Assembly (NCBI GenBank): GCA_002842505.1
Contig: PHDE01000015.1
Span: 1 to 33,070, forward strand
Length of the DNA stretch: 33,070 nucleotides
Reading direction: 5' to 3'
Origin: Bacteroidetes bacterium HGW-Bacteroidetes-3
Lineage (GTDB): Bacteria; Bacteroidota; Bacteroidia; Flavobacteriales; Flavobacteriaceae
Below are positions 16,173 to 24,442 of this stretch, one piece after another. The notes under the pieces are model-generated. The model saw nothing but the letters and a program-made list of their open reading frames with translations, was not told the DNA's origin and ran no database searches. The stretch's first letter is position 1. Every line of letters starts with the position of its first letter. The position numbers were made by a program, and so were the translations under genes.

Positions 16173-17181
16173 AATTTTTTATAAGATTGTCAAACTCGTT
16201 TTTACGAGTTATAAAAGTTGTTTTTATTGAGATATAATGCAAATTTTTTAGTTTTGCAAAAATACGCACATAATCCTTCTCCGTTGTTAAAATAATTTTA
16301 TTTGTTGCTGATAACGATTCAAAAGCCGAATTTATTTCCCCAATTTCATTTAAACTGAAATGATGATGATCCGGATATTCTAAATGTTTGAAATGAAGTT
16401 TTCTGCTTTTTAAATAATCCGTCAAAGGTTTCGGATTTGCAATTCCAGTTACCAACAAAATTTGAAAATCAGACAAATCACTTAAATCCAACTTAGAATC
16501 GCCTTTCAATTGCGTATCATAAGTTATGGTCGTAAAAAACACTTGCTGATGCGTTTTTGGCTGCAACTTTTTAATAGTTTCTGCTTGCGCTGCTGCTGAA
16601 AGATTCGCTGGGCATTTGGTTACAATAATGGCTTGCGCCCTGTTCGCTCCTGAAGCATTTTCCCGCAAATCTCCAGTTGGCAGCATTGTGTCATTCAAAT
16701 ATAAATTATCGTAAGTTGTCAGAAGTACGTTAAGTCCGCCCCTAACTTTTCTATGTTGAAAAGCATCATCAAGCAAAATAACTTCTGGCGGATTTTCCAT
16801 TTCCTCCAATTTTGTGATTCCGTTGGTTCGATTTGCATCAACACAAACAATTGCTTCAGGAAATTTTAAATGAATCTGATAAGGTTCATCGCCAATAATT
16901 TCCGCAGAAATAGTTGAATCAGCCATCAAAAAACCTTTGCTTTTTCTTTTATAACCTCGGCTTAAAACGGCAACTTTATAGTTGTTCTTCAACAAATCGA
17001 TTAAATATTCAATTTGCGGCGTTTTTCCGGTTCCTCCAACGCTTAAATTCCCCACAACAATTGTAGGAGTTTTAAAATGCGTTGATTTTAAAATGGCAAC
17101 ATCGTATAAATAATTACGCAAATTGGTAATAAATCCATACAATATTGAAAAAGGAAATGCTATTTTTCTTAAAAACTTCAC
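16144..17181 (-). CDS. lpxK: Tetraacyldisaccharide 4'-kinase
   Basis: The 345-residue protein is LpxK, the membrane-bound kinase that phosphorylates the 4' position of the lipid A disaccharide. An N-terminal hydrophobic helix (about 8-25) is followed by the Walker A loop 'GNLSVGGTGKTP' at 44-55, 'AVLSRGYKRKSKGF', and the Walker B-like 'VILLDDAFQHRKV'. Start is a GTG at 17181; a near-consensus box (TATTTTCG) lies five bases upstream. The overlap with punA is common in this lineage. Confidence 0.94.
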   Translation of the reverse strand: MKFLRKIAFPFSILYGFITNLRNYLYDVAILKSTHFKTPTIVVGNLSVGGTGKTPQIEYLIDLLKNNYKVAVLSRGYKRKSKGFLMADSTISAEIIGDEPYQIHLKFPEAIVCVDANRTNGITKLEEMENPPEVILLDDAFQHRKVRGGLNVLLTTYDNLYLNDTMLPTGDLRENASGANRAQAIIVTKCPANLSAAAQAETIKKLQPKTHQQVFFTTITYDTQLKGDSKLDLSDLSDFQILLVTGIANPKPLTDYLKSRKLHFKHLEYPDHHHFSLNEIGEINSAFESLSATNKIILTTEKDYVRIFAKLKNLHYISIKTTFITRKNEFDNLIKNYVEQSSGNS

Positions 17182-17249
17182 TTAAGCGAAAATACAAAAC
17201 AAAATCAGAAAATATATTCATTATTACTTTAACTTTCTTTGGTAAATTT

Positions 17250-17257
17250 TATCTTTG
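17250..17257 (+). promoter_or_regulatory. Candidate -7 box for the nif3-like gene
   Basis: TATCTTTG matches TAnnTTTG and stands 21 bases before the ATG at 17279. The -33 element is not clear. Confidence 0.45.
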
Positions 17258-17278
17258 TTTCCCTAACGCATTAGAAAA

Positions 17279-18373
17279 ATGACAATTAAAGATATCACTG
17301 CCTGTATTGAAGAAATTGCGCCTTTAAATTATGCCGAAGATTTTGACAATGTAGGTTTGTTGGTGGGCGACTTTTACACTGAAGTTACTGGCGTTTTGGT
17401 GACATTAGATACTTTAGAAAATGTTGTTGATGAAGCTATTGAAAACAATTGCAACTTAATTGTGAGTTTTCATCCAATTGTGTTTTCTGGATTAAAAAAG
17501 CTGAACGGCAAAAATTATGTGGAACGCGTTGTGATCAAAGCCATCAAAAACAACATTGCCATTTACGCGATGCACACGGCGTTAGACAATTCTTTTGAAG
17601 GCGTTAATGCGAAAATATGCGAAGTTTTAGGGTTGAAAAACAAAAAAATATTGATTCCTCAAAAAAACACGCTCAAAAAACTTATCACTTACGCGCCAAT
17701 TGCGATTGCCGAAAAAGTAAGACAAGCGCTTTTTAACGCCGGCGCCGGGACTGTTGGTAATTACGAAAATTGCAGTTTTAATGCGGAAGGTTACGGAACT
17801 TATAAAGGAAATGAAAATGCGAATCCGGTTTATGGAGAAAAAGGAAAATTACATAGAGAAAATGAAACCTTGATTAGCGTTATTTTTGAAAAACACAAGG
17901 AAAGAAATATCCTTTCTGCGCTGTTTGAATCGCATCCTTATGAAGAAGTTGCCTATGAAATAGTTTCTTTGGAGAATACAAATCAGGAAATTGGCTTGGG
18001 AATGACAGGAGAATTGGAGAAAGAAATTAGCGAAATTGATTTCCTTAATTTCTTAAAAAAAACGATGAATTCAAAAGGCATTCGACATTCACAATTGTTG
18101 GGGAAACCCATTAAAAAAGTCGCTGTTTTAGGCGGTTCCGGAAGCTTTGCCATTGAGAAAGCCTTGGAAGCAGGCGCCGATATTTATGTGACGGCCGACA
18201 TCAAATATCACGAGTTTTACAAAGCTGAAAACAAACTGGTTATTGCAGACATTGGACATTACGAAAGTGAACAATTCACAAAAAATATTTTAGTTGACAT
18301 ACTTACAAAAAAATTTCCTAATTTTGCAATCATTTTATCACAAAAAAACACAAATCCAATTTATTACTTATAA
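17279..18373 (+). CDS. Nif3-like dinuclear metal centre protein
   Basis: The 364-residue protein belongs to the Nif3/YqfO family. Metal ligands are suggested by 'VSFHPIVFSGLKKL', 'AMHTALDNSFEGVN' and, near the end, 'DIKYHEF' and 'DIGHYESEQF'. A PII-like insert of about 100 residues (about 130-235) separates the halves, as in YqfO. The family forms hexameric toroids with two metal ions; its biochemical role is unsettled, and the older name 'GTP cyclohydrolase type 2' is not proven. The next gene begins one base after its stop. Confidence 0.9.
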   Translation: MTIKDITACIEEIAPLNYAEDFDNVGLLVGDFYTEVTGVLVTLDTLENVVDEAIENNCNLIVSFHPIVFSGLKKLNGKNYVERVVIKAIKNNIAIYAMHTALDNSFEGVNAKICEVLGLKNKKILIPQKNTLKKLITYAPIAIAEKVRQALFNAGAGTVGNYENCSFNAEGYGTYKGNENANPVYGEKGKLHRENETLISVIFEKHKERNILSALFESHPYEEVAYEIVSLENTNQEIGLGMTGELEKEISEIDFLNFLKKTMNSKGIRHSQLLGKPIKKVAVLGGSGSFAIEKALEAGADIYVTADIKYHEFYKAENKLVIADIGHYESEQFTKNILVDILTKKFPNFAIILSQKNTNPIYYL

Positions 18374-18374
18374 T

Positions 18375-19148
18375 ATGGCTAAAAGCAAAGAAGTTACTGT
18401 TGAGGAAAAGTTAAGAGCTCTTTATGATTTACAATTAATTGATTCAAGAATTGATGAAATTAAAAGCGTAAGAGGTGAATTACCTTTAGAAGTTGAAGAT
18501 TTACAAGATGAAGTTATTGGTTTAAACAAAAGACTTGTTAATTTAGACGAAGAAGTAGCCGCACTAAAAAAAGAAATTACCGACAAAAAGTTGGTGATTG
18601 ATGAAGCAAATGCTTTGGTTAAAAAATATACAGAACAACAAAAGAAAGTTCGCAACAATAGAGAATTCAACTCCATAAGCAAAGAAACTGAATTTCAAGA
18701 ACTTGAAATTGAATTGGCTGAAAAAAGAATTAAAGAGCACAGAGCCAAGATTGAGCAAAAAAATGAAGTGATTGAAGGCACGAAAGTAAACCTTGCCAGA
18801 AAAGAAGAATTGCTTAAGCACAAAGCTGCTGAGTTAGACGATATTATGAGCGACACGCAAAAGGAAGAAAACATTTTGCTTGGAAAATCTAAAGAATACG
18901 CTGAATTGATTGACGACAACTTATTGTCGGCTTACAATAGAATCCGAACAAACGTAAAAAATGGCTTGGCGGTTGTTTCTATTGAAAGAGGCGCTTCAGG
19001 CGGATCATTTTTCACCATTCCACCACAAAGACAGGTTGAAATTTCAAGCCGCAAAAAAATCATAACCGATGAATACAGCGGAAGAATTTTAGTTGATGGC
19101 GCTTTGGCGGAAGAAGAAAGAGAAAAAATAGAACAACTTTTAAAATAA
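18375..19148 (+). CDS. Coiled-coil protein of the C4 zinc-ribbon family with all zinc cysteines lost
   Basis: The 257-residue protein is mostly a long charged coiled coil (about 8-180), then a C-terminal domain matching the zf-RING_7/C4 zinc-ribbon family, including 'IPPQRQVEI' and 'SGRILVD'. In most relatives two CxxC pairs bind zinc; here the first pair position reads 'GASGGSF' and the second 'TDEYSGR', so no cysteine remains. The start at 18375 was preferred to an in-frame ATG at 18294 because the extension lies inside nif3. Tight coupling to the nif3-like gene is typical. The function is unknown; such proteins are often suspected to bind nucleic acid. Confidence 0.85.
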   Translation: MAKSKEVTVEEKLRALYDLQLIDSRIDEIKSVRGELPLEVEDLQDEVIGLNKRLVNLDEEVAALKKEITDKKLVIDEANALVKKYTEQQKKVRNNREFNSISKETEFQELEIELAEKRIKEHRAKIEQKNEVIEGTKVNLARKEELLKHKAAELDDIMSDTQKEENILLGKSKEYAELIDDNLLSAYNRIRTNVKNGLAVVSIERGASGGSFFTIPPQRQVEISSRKKIITDEYSGRILVDGALAEEEREKIEQLLK

Positions 19149-19154
19149 ATTAAT

Positions 19155-19190
19155 CGCAAATTTCGCAAAGTTTTACGCGAAGAACGCAAG
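19155..19190 (+). repeat. CGCAAA-periodic intergenic element, copy 2
   Basis: CGCAAA, CGCAAA, CGCGAA and CGCAAG occur at 19155, 19164, 19176 and 19185, spaced 9, 12 and 9 bases, just after the coding stop. The arrangement mirrors the element at 1818-1860. Confidence 0.5.
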
Positions 19191-19202
19191 AAATAATTCC
19201 TT

Positions 19203-19229
19203 AAAAGGCTTCCAAATCGGAAGCCTTTT
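19203..19229 (+). terminator. Intrinsic terminator after the coiled-coil protein gene
   Basis: AAAAGGCTTCC (19203-19213) and its exact complement (19219-19229) form an 11-bp stem with a 5-base loop and T-rich ends on both strands. It can serve both strands. Confidence 0.88.
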
Positions 19230-19236
19230 ATTTTTA

Positions 19237-19395
19237 GGCATTGTAAAGAAATAAAGTGTACAGAATTGGCGAAGTTATTTTGTTCTTTTTCAAGGCGTAA
19301 ATGAGGCGAATTGCCTTAGCTATTTAACGATTTTACAACGCAGAAAAAGGGCAAAAGAACAAGCAAAAATGGATAGGTTATTTATTTACAATGCC
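19237..19395. mobile_element. MITE-like element, 159 bp, with terminal inverted repeats and TTA duplication
   Basis: The ends form an inverted repeat of about 18 bp with one mismatch (19237-19254 and 19378-19395, starting GGCATTGTAAA). Both sides are flanked by TTA (19234-19236 and 19396-19398), consistent with a 3-bp target-site duplication. Further imperfect inverted homology continues inside, for example GTTCTTTTTC near 19286 against the complement of the GAAAAAGGGCAAAAGAAC stretch near 19343. There is no transposase frame. The right end encodes the last residues and stop of the minus-strand methyltransferase. Confidence 0.75.
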
Positions 19396-20192
19396 TTAGT
19401 TGCTTTTATGGAATAAAGCAACGGAAATAAATTTTCCTTTTGCACAAACATTCCGTCTGCAGTTTCCTCCATTTCCGGCAAAATATTATAAGGCGATTTT
19501 TCAAATTCGCGCAAAAATTCAATATGCAATCCGGCCGCAGCCAACGCCGAAACAACTTCGCCCAAACCGTGATTCCAGCCATATTCTTTACTTATAATAT
19601 CAGCATCTTTATTGGTGTAAGTTCCTTTATATTCCTCGTAAATAACTTCGCTATTTTGGTAAGGATAAATGAGTTTTGGCGGCGTTTGCAAATAATCGAA
19701 CATCCAAACAATCGGGTGAAATTCAATCAAATAAAACACGCCGCCGTTGTTGAGTTTCTCGGCAATAATTTCTCCCCAAGTTTGTAAATTGGGCAACCAA
19801 CCAATAACGCCGTAAGAGGCGAAAACAATATCAAACTTTCCTTTCACATTTTTTGGAACGTCATACAAATTGCTTTCAATAAAAATGGCGTCCAAACCCA
19901 ATGCGTCATTTAACAATTTCGCGTTTTTTATGCCTTCATTGGAAATATCAATCCCAGTACATTTAGCTCCCAGCCTACTCCAACTCAGTGTATCTTGTCC
20001 GAAATGACATTGCAAATGCAGCAAAGTTTTACCTTTTACATTGCCCAATTCCTCCAATTCAACAGCGTTTAAAGATGTTTTTCCTTTTTTAAAGCCATCA
20101 ACATCATAAAAATCTGATTTGATATGAACGCTAACTTTTTTGTTCCAGGTATCTTTATTTATTTCAAAATATTTTTGATTTTTGTTTTCCAT
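19386..20192 (-). CDS. Class I SAM-dependent methyltransferase
   Basis: The 268-residue protein has a Rossmann methyltransferase core: motif I 'TLLHLQCHFGQDTLSW' (about 55-70), an acidic strand end 'CTGIDIS', and 'FDIVFASYGVIGWL' as motif IV. It resembles methyltransferase family 11/25; the substrate is unknown. The final codons (K-A-L-stop) lie inside the right terminal repeat of the MITE-like element, so the present stop codon comes from the insertion. The conserved body appears complete because relatives end at about 'LLYSIKA'. It lies 18 bases downstream of the UbiA-like gene and is probably co-transcribed. Confidence 0.85.
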   Translation of the reverse strand: MENKNQKYFEINKDTWNKKVSVHIKSDFYDVDGFKKGKTSLNAVELEELGNVKGKTLLHLQCHFGQDTLSWSRLGAKCTGIDISNEGIKNAKLLNDALGLDAIFIESNLYDVPKNVKGKFDIVFASYGVIGWLPNLQTWGEIIAEKLNNGGVFYLIEFHPIVWMFDYLQTPPKLIYPYQNSEVIYEEYKGTYTNKDADIISKEYGWNHGLGEVVSALAAAGLHIEFLREFEKSPYNILPEMEETADGMFVQKENLFPLLYSIKATKAL

Positions 20193-20210
20193 AAAACACG
20201 ATTTAAACTT

Positions 20211-21053
20211 TTATAATTTGATAAAAATAAGCAATCCCAACCAAACTATTGGAATGGATTCCACCCAAAAACTGGTATAATATCGAGATTTATTTGGCGA
20301 TGAAAACCACAAGAAAAGTGAGGTAATGATTGAAACTAAAATCACAACCAGCAATCCGAAATACGTAAAATTTTCTTTAAATATTTCCATCAAAATAAAA
20401 CCAAACAGCAACAAAATTCCCAAAACCTTTGAGAAATTTACGCCCAAAATTTGCGGCAATGTTTTTAACGATTTAGCATCTGCGGCAATATCGCGAATAT
20501 CAAAAGGAATGGTGATTGCCAACAAAATTAAAATCCGCTGCAAAAACTCCAGATAAACTGCCGAAGTAAATTGGTAATTTGCTTCATACAATGGAAAAAA
20601 CACCGAAATACCTGCCCAAGCTATCGCAATACTAAAAATTTTTATCATTGGAAAATTACGAAATGAAACCTCCAACTTTCCAATTTTAAATAATGGAATT
20701 GCATAAAAAAAAGTCATAAACGCAAAAGGAAAAAGGATTAAAAGCGATTTCAAATTAAAATCAGTAAACAAGGAAATAGCTCCCAATCCCAAAATCGACA
20801 AAATCAGCAATATCAATATTTCTTTGATATTCATAAAAAGCCAGTCCTTAAACCAATTCAACCTGTTGTTTTTTATTTCATAAAACCGAATAAAATTATA
20901 GGAAATCAATATGGAAAAAGCTACAAATAAGGGCGTTAAATTGTTGGAAATCCCAAAATTTATCAGCGTAATTTTTGTCATTGAAAATCCGGCCAAAGCA
21001 ACGTGGATATTGCTATAAATATAAAAATCAACTATTTTTTTAAACAAGCGCAT
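20211..21053 (-). CDS. UbiA-like prenyltransferase family membrane protein
   Basis: The 280-residue protein has about eight hydrophobic segments and the second aspartate motif of the UbiA superfamily, D185-x2-D188-x3-D192 followed by 'KSLKTLP'. The first motif (normally NDxxDxxxD) is degenerate: N53 is followed by F-I-R-F-Y-E with no matching aspartates. It may still use a prenyl substrate, or may have lost prenyltransfer. Start: the ATG at 21053 follows a TACTTTTG box by four bases and gives a natural N-terminus; a TTG-type start at 21101 would place the promoter box inside the gene. The methyltransferase gene follows. Confidence 0.72.
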   Translation of the reverse strand: MRLFKKIVDFYIYSNIHVALAGFSMTKITLINFGISNNLTPLFVAFSILISYNFIRFYEIKNNRLNWFKDWLFMNIKEILILLILSILGLGAISLFTDFNLKSLLILFPFAFMTFFYAIPLFKIGKLEVSFRNFPMIKIFSIAIAWAGISVFFPLYEANYQFTSAVYLEFLQRILILLAITIPFDIRDIAADAKSLKTLPQILGVNFSKVLGILLLFGFILMEIFKENFTYFGLLVVILVSIITSLFLWFSSPNKSRYYTSFWVESIPIVWLGLLIFIKL

Positions 21054-21057
21054 TTTA

Positions 21058-21065
21058 CAAAAGTA
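21058..21065 (-). promoter_or_regulatory. Candidate -7 box for the UbiA-like gene, four bases from ATG
   Basis: On the minus strand TACTTTTG fits TAnnTTTG and is followed by TAAA and the ATG, the same layout as recR and pdxH. No TTG at -33 was found. Confidence 0.4.
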
Positions 21066-21150
21066 CATAATTGCCATAAGAGTGAATTTCTTGGTTAACA
21101 AAATATTATAATTAAGTAATATGAATGGCAGTGCTTTCTGGAATTTTCAT

Positions 21151-21158
21151 TAAATTTG
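21151..21158 (+). promoter_or_regulatory. Candidate -7 box for gcvP
   Basis: TAAATTTG matches TAnnTTTG, 32 bases before the gcvP ATG. No clear -33 TTG is present. Confidence 0.45.
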
Positions 21159-21190
21159 GGAGCATTAAATAAAAAAATACCAAACCATAA

Positions 21191-24037
21191 ATGAGAACAG
21201 ATTCCTTTGTTTTAAGACATATTGGACCTCGAGAAGATGAGGTGAAAGAAATGATTGCCACCATTGGTGTTCAATCGTTAGATGAATTAATTGACAAAAC
21301 AATACCAACAGATATTCGATTGGCCAACGAATTGAATTTGCCAAAAGCGATGAGTGAATTTGAGTATTTAACACACATTCAAAAACTTGCCAGCAAAAAC
21401 AAATTGTTTAAAAACTATATTGGTTTGGGTTATCATCCAACTATTTTACCGGGCGTTATACAAAGAAATATTTTAGAGAACCCGGGTTGGTACACTTCTT
21501 ACACGCCTTATCAGGCCGAAATTTCGCAAGGAAGATTGGAAGCTTTGATCATTTACCAAACAATGATCACCGATTTAACAGGTTTAAAAATAGCCAATGC
21601 TTCATTGTTAGATGAAGGCACCGCGGCAGCAGAAGCCATGTTAATGCTATTTCATTCAAGATCACGAGAACAAATAAAAGCAAATGCCTCAAAATTCTTT
21701 GTTTCTGATGAGGTATTAACACAAACAATAGATGTTTTAAAAACACGATCTATTCCATTGGGAATTGAACTTGTGTTTGGAGATCACGAAAAATTTGAAT
21801 TTACCCAAGAAATTTTTGGGGCGCTCATTCAATATCCTGGAAAAAGCGGACAAATTTATGACTATACTACCTTTGTTGAAAAAGCAAAAGCTGTTGAGGC
21901 AAAAATTGCCGTAGCAGCAGATTTATTGAGTTTGTCACTGCTAACGCCTCCTGGTGAATGGGGCGCAGATGTGGTGGTTGGAACCACACAACGCTTTGGA
22001 ATTCCGATGGGTTATGGCGGTCCGCACGCAGGTTATTTTGCAACGAAGGAAGAATATAAACGCAATTTGCCGGGACGAATTATCGGCGTTTCTGTAGATA
22101 AAAACGGGAATCGTGCTTTGCGGATGGCTTTACAAACCAGAGAACAACACATAAAACGTGAAAAAGCAACTTCAAATATATGCACCGCACAGGTTTTATT
22201 GGCTGTAATGGCAGGTATGTACGGCGTTTACCACGGATCAAAAGGCATAAAATACATTGCCACCAACATTCAAAACTTGGCTTCAACTTTAAATAAAGGT
22301 TTAAAAGATCTTGGCCTAAAACAATTAAACAGCACTTATTTTGACACATTGCTTGTTGAAGTTTCAAATACTGCCAAGGTGAAAGAAATTTCAGAAAAAA
22401 ATGAAATAAACTTTTATTATCCTTCAAAAAACTTAGTTGGAATTTCTGTAAATGAAACAACCAATTTAGAAGATATCAATGAAATACTTGCTATCTTGGC
22501 TGAAGCGGAAGGCAAAAAAGCGGTTATTTTAAACACCATTTCTGAAACTGCCATTCAAACAAAATTCGCAAGAACTTCTTCATTTATGGAAAATGAAGTT
22601 TTTGAAAATTACCATTCAGAAACCGAAATGATGCGTTTTATCAAAAGGTTGGAAAGAAAAGATATTTCATTAACACATTCTATGATTTCCTTGGGCTCTT
22701 GCACGATGAAATTAAATGCCGCTTCTGAAATGTTTCCAATAAGTTCTCCAAGCTGGGGAAATATGCATCCTTTTGTACCAATTGAACAAGCACAAGGTTA
22801 TCAAGAAGTCATTAAAGGTTTGGAAGAATCACTGAATGAAATTACCGGTTTTTATGCCACATCATTGCAACCAAATTCAGGCGCGCAAGGTGAATACGCC
22901 GGATTAATGGTCATAAAAGCATTCCACGAATCTAATGGTGACAGTCATAGAAATATTTGTTTAATTCCTTCATCTGCACACGGAACAAATCCTGCATCGG
23001 CAGTAATGGCCGGCTTTAAGGTAATTGTGACCAAAACAAATGAGCATGGAAATATTGATGTAGATGATATTAGAGAAAAGGCTTTATTGTACAAAGACAA
23101 TTTGGCTGCTTTGATGGTCACTTATCCTTCTACCCACGGCGTTTTTGAAAGTTCCATTAAAGAAATTACGAAAATTATTCACGAAAATGGCGGACAAGTT
23201 TATATGGATGGCGCCAATATGAACGCCCAAGTTGGCTTGACAAATCCGGCCACCATTGGTGCTGATGTTTGCCATTTAAATTTACACAAAACTTTCGCAA
23301 TTCCTCACGGAGGCGGAGGTCCGGGTGTTGGACCAATTTGTGTTGTGAAACATCTTGCGCCATTTTTACCTTCAAACCCAATAGTTAAAACTGGCGGTGA
23401 ACAAGGAATTACGGGTGTTTCATCAGCACCTTGGGGTTCGGCGTTGGTTTTGCTGATTTCTTACAGCTACATAAAAATGTTGGGTTCAAACGGATTGAAA
23501 CAGGCAACCATTTACGCTATTTTGAATGCCAACTATATGAAATCGAGGTTAGAGAAACATTTTAAAATATTATATACCGGAGAAAATGGATTTTCAGCAC
23601 ACGAAATGATTGTGGACTTTAGAGATTATAAAAACTTTGGAGCCGATGTTACGGATATTTCAAAACGATTGATGGATTATGGTTTTCACGCACCAACACT
23701 TTCGTTTCCGGTTCACGACACTTTAATGATTGAGCCAACAGAAAGTGAAGGCAAACAAGAATTGGATCGTTTTTGCGACACGCTTATCAGCATAAAAAGT
23801 GAAATTATGGACAATGATGGCATTTTAATTCCATTGTTAAAAAACGCGCCACATACCGAAAGTGTAATCACGGCGAACGAATGGAATAATTCTTACACCC
23901 GTGAACAGGCGGCTTTTCCGCTTCCTCATATTAGAGAAAATAAATTTTGGCCATCTGTGGCCAGAGTAAATGATGCTTTGGGCGACAGAAACTTAGTTTG
24001 TTCCTGCAATCCTATTGAGAATTATATGGAAAAATAA
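21191..24037 (+). CDS. gcvP: Glycine dehydrogenase (aminomethyl-transferring), P protein
   Basis: The 948-residue protein is a full-length, single-chain GcvP with both homologous halves. The pyridoxal phosphate lysine is K700 in 'NLHKTFAIPHGGGGPG', preceded by 'SAHGTNPASA' and 'YPSTHGVFE'. It decarboxylates glycine and passes the aminomethyl group to the lipoyl arm of GcvH, the first step of the glycine cleavage system in the cytoplasm. GcvH and GcvT are not nearby, as is usual in this lineage. A strong terminator follows, so it is a single-gene unit. Confidence 0.97.
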   Translation: MRTDSFVLRHIGPREDEVKEMIATIGVQSLDELIDKTIPTDIRLANELNLPKAMSEFEYLTHIQKLASKNKLFKNYIGLGYHPTILPGVIQRNILENPGWYTSYTPYQAEISQGRLEALIIYQTMITDLTGLKIANASLLDEGTAAAEAMLMLFHSRSREQIKANASKFFVSDEVLTQTIDVLKTRSIPLGIELVFGDHEKFEFTQEIFGALIQYPGKSGQIYDYTTFVEKAKAVEAKIAVAADLLSLSLLTPPGEWGADVVVGTTQRFGIPMGYGGPHAGYFATKEEYKRNLPGRIIGVSVDKNGNRALRMALQTREQHIKREKATSNICTAQVLLAVMAGMYGVYHGSKGIKYIATNIQNLASTLNKGLKDLGLKQLNSTYFDTLLVEVSNTAKVKEISEKNEINFYYPSKNLVGISVNETTNLEDINEILAILAEAEGKKAVILNTISETAIQTKFARTSSFMENEVFENYHSETEMMRFIKRLERKDISLTHSMISLGSCTMKLNAASEMFPISSPSWGNMHPFVPIEQAQGYQEVIKGLEESLNEITGFYATSLQPNSGAQGEYAGLMVIKAFHESNGDSHRNICLIPSSAHGTNPASAVMAGFKVIVTKTNEHGNIDVDDIREKALLYKDNLAALMVTYPSTHGVFESSIKEITKIIHENGGQVYMDGANMNAQVGLTNPATIGADVCHLNLHKTFAIPHGGGGPGVGPICVVKHLAPFLPSNPIVKTGGEQGITGVSSAPWGSALVLLISYSYIKMLGSNGLKQATIYAILNANYMKSRLEKHFKILYTGENGFSAHEMIVDFRDYKNFGADVTDISKRLMDYGFHAPTLSFPVHDTLMIEPTESEGKQELDRFCDTLISIKSEIMDNDGILIPLLKNAPHTESVITANEWNNSYTREQAAFPLPHIRENKFWPSVARVNDALGDRNLVCSCNPIENYMEK

Positions 24038-24060
24038 AAAAGACACACTGTTTAAAATTA

Positions 24061-24090
24061 AAAAAGTCTCGAGAAATCTCGAGACTTTTT
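24061..24090 (+). terminator. Intrinsic terminator after gcvP
   Basis: A perfect 13-bp stem (24061-24073 with 24078-24090) around AAAT ends in five T. It contains the palindrome CTCGAG in each arm. Confidence 0.92.
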
Positions 24091-24120
24091 ATTTCTGATT
24101 GCATCCATAAAAGCAATAAT

Positions 24121-24146
24121 ATTTGTAGTCCCCACAACTGTAGTAT
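24121..24146. repeat. 26-bp direct repeat, copy 1
   Basis: This copy differs at one base from the stretch at 24210-24235. Within it TGTAGT occurs twice, 15 bases apart, with CCCCACAAC between. It lies in the 352-base non-coding gap before pdhA. No protein or known RNA explains it. Confidence 0.8.
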
Positions 24147-24209
24147 ATTACCTAAGCTTTTATATTTTAATCAATCAGAATATTTACTTCAAAAAAAAAA
24201 AATTAAAGA

Positions 24210-24235
24210 ATTTGTCGTCCCCACAACTGTAGTAT
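24210..24235. repeat. 26-bp direct repeat, copy 2
   Basis: It is the second copy, starting 89 bases after the first, with TGTCGT in place of the first TGTAGT. ACTTCAAAAA follows each copy at a somewhat different distance (24186 and 24267), which hints at an older tandem duplication of about 85 bases. It lies 207 bases before the pdhA start. Confidence 0.8.
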
Positions 24236-24376
24236 CATCTTTAATTCCAGTAAATATAACTGTTATACTTCAAAAATATTGTCTGAATTTATTTTATTTT
24301 AGATATTTGCTTCAACATTAAAAATTTTAATGCTTCATTTCCCTTTACGAAAACATTATAGTAAAAAAAATAGTGG

Positions 24377-24412
24377 TTTGTTTAATTACTACAATGCAAA
24401 ATGGTATTTTTG
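24377..24412 (+). promoter_or_regulatory. Candidate pdhA promoter
   Basis: TTTG at 24377-24380 and TATTTTTG at 24405-24412 resemble the -33 and -7 elements, although the 24-base spacer is slightly longer than usual. The pdhA ATG is 30 bases after the box. Confidence 0.5.
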
Positions 24413-24442
24413 CAATTCGACTTAAACTTATATTTTTTATAA

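Noticed and set aside
18294-18374. Upstream in-frame ATG for the coiled-coil protein
   Set aside because: The extra 27 residues lie wholly inside the nif3-like gene in another frame, and homologues begin at about the ATG at 18375.
24121-24235. Possible CRISPR array
   Set aside because: Only two repeat copies, a 63-base interval that is too long for one spacer, and no cas genes in the window.
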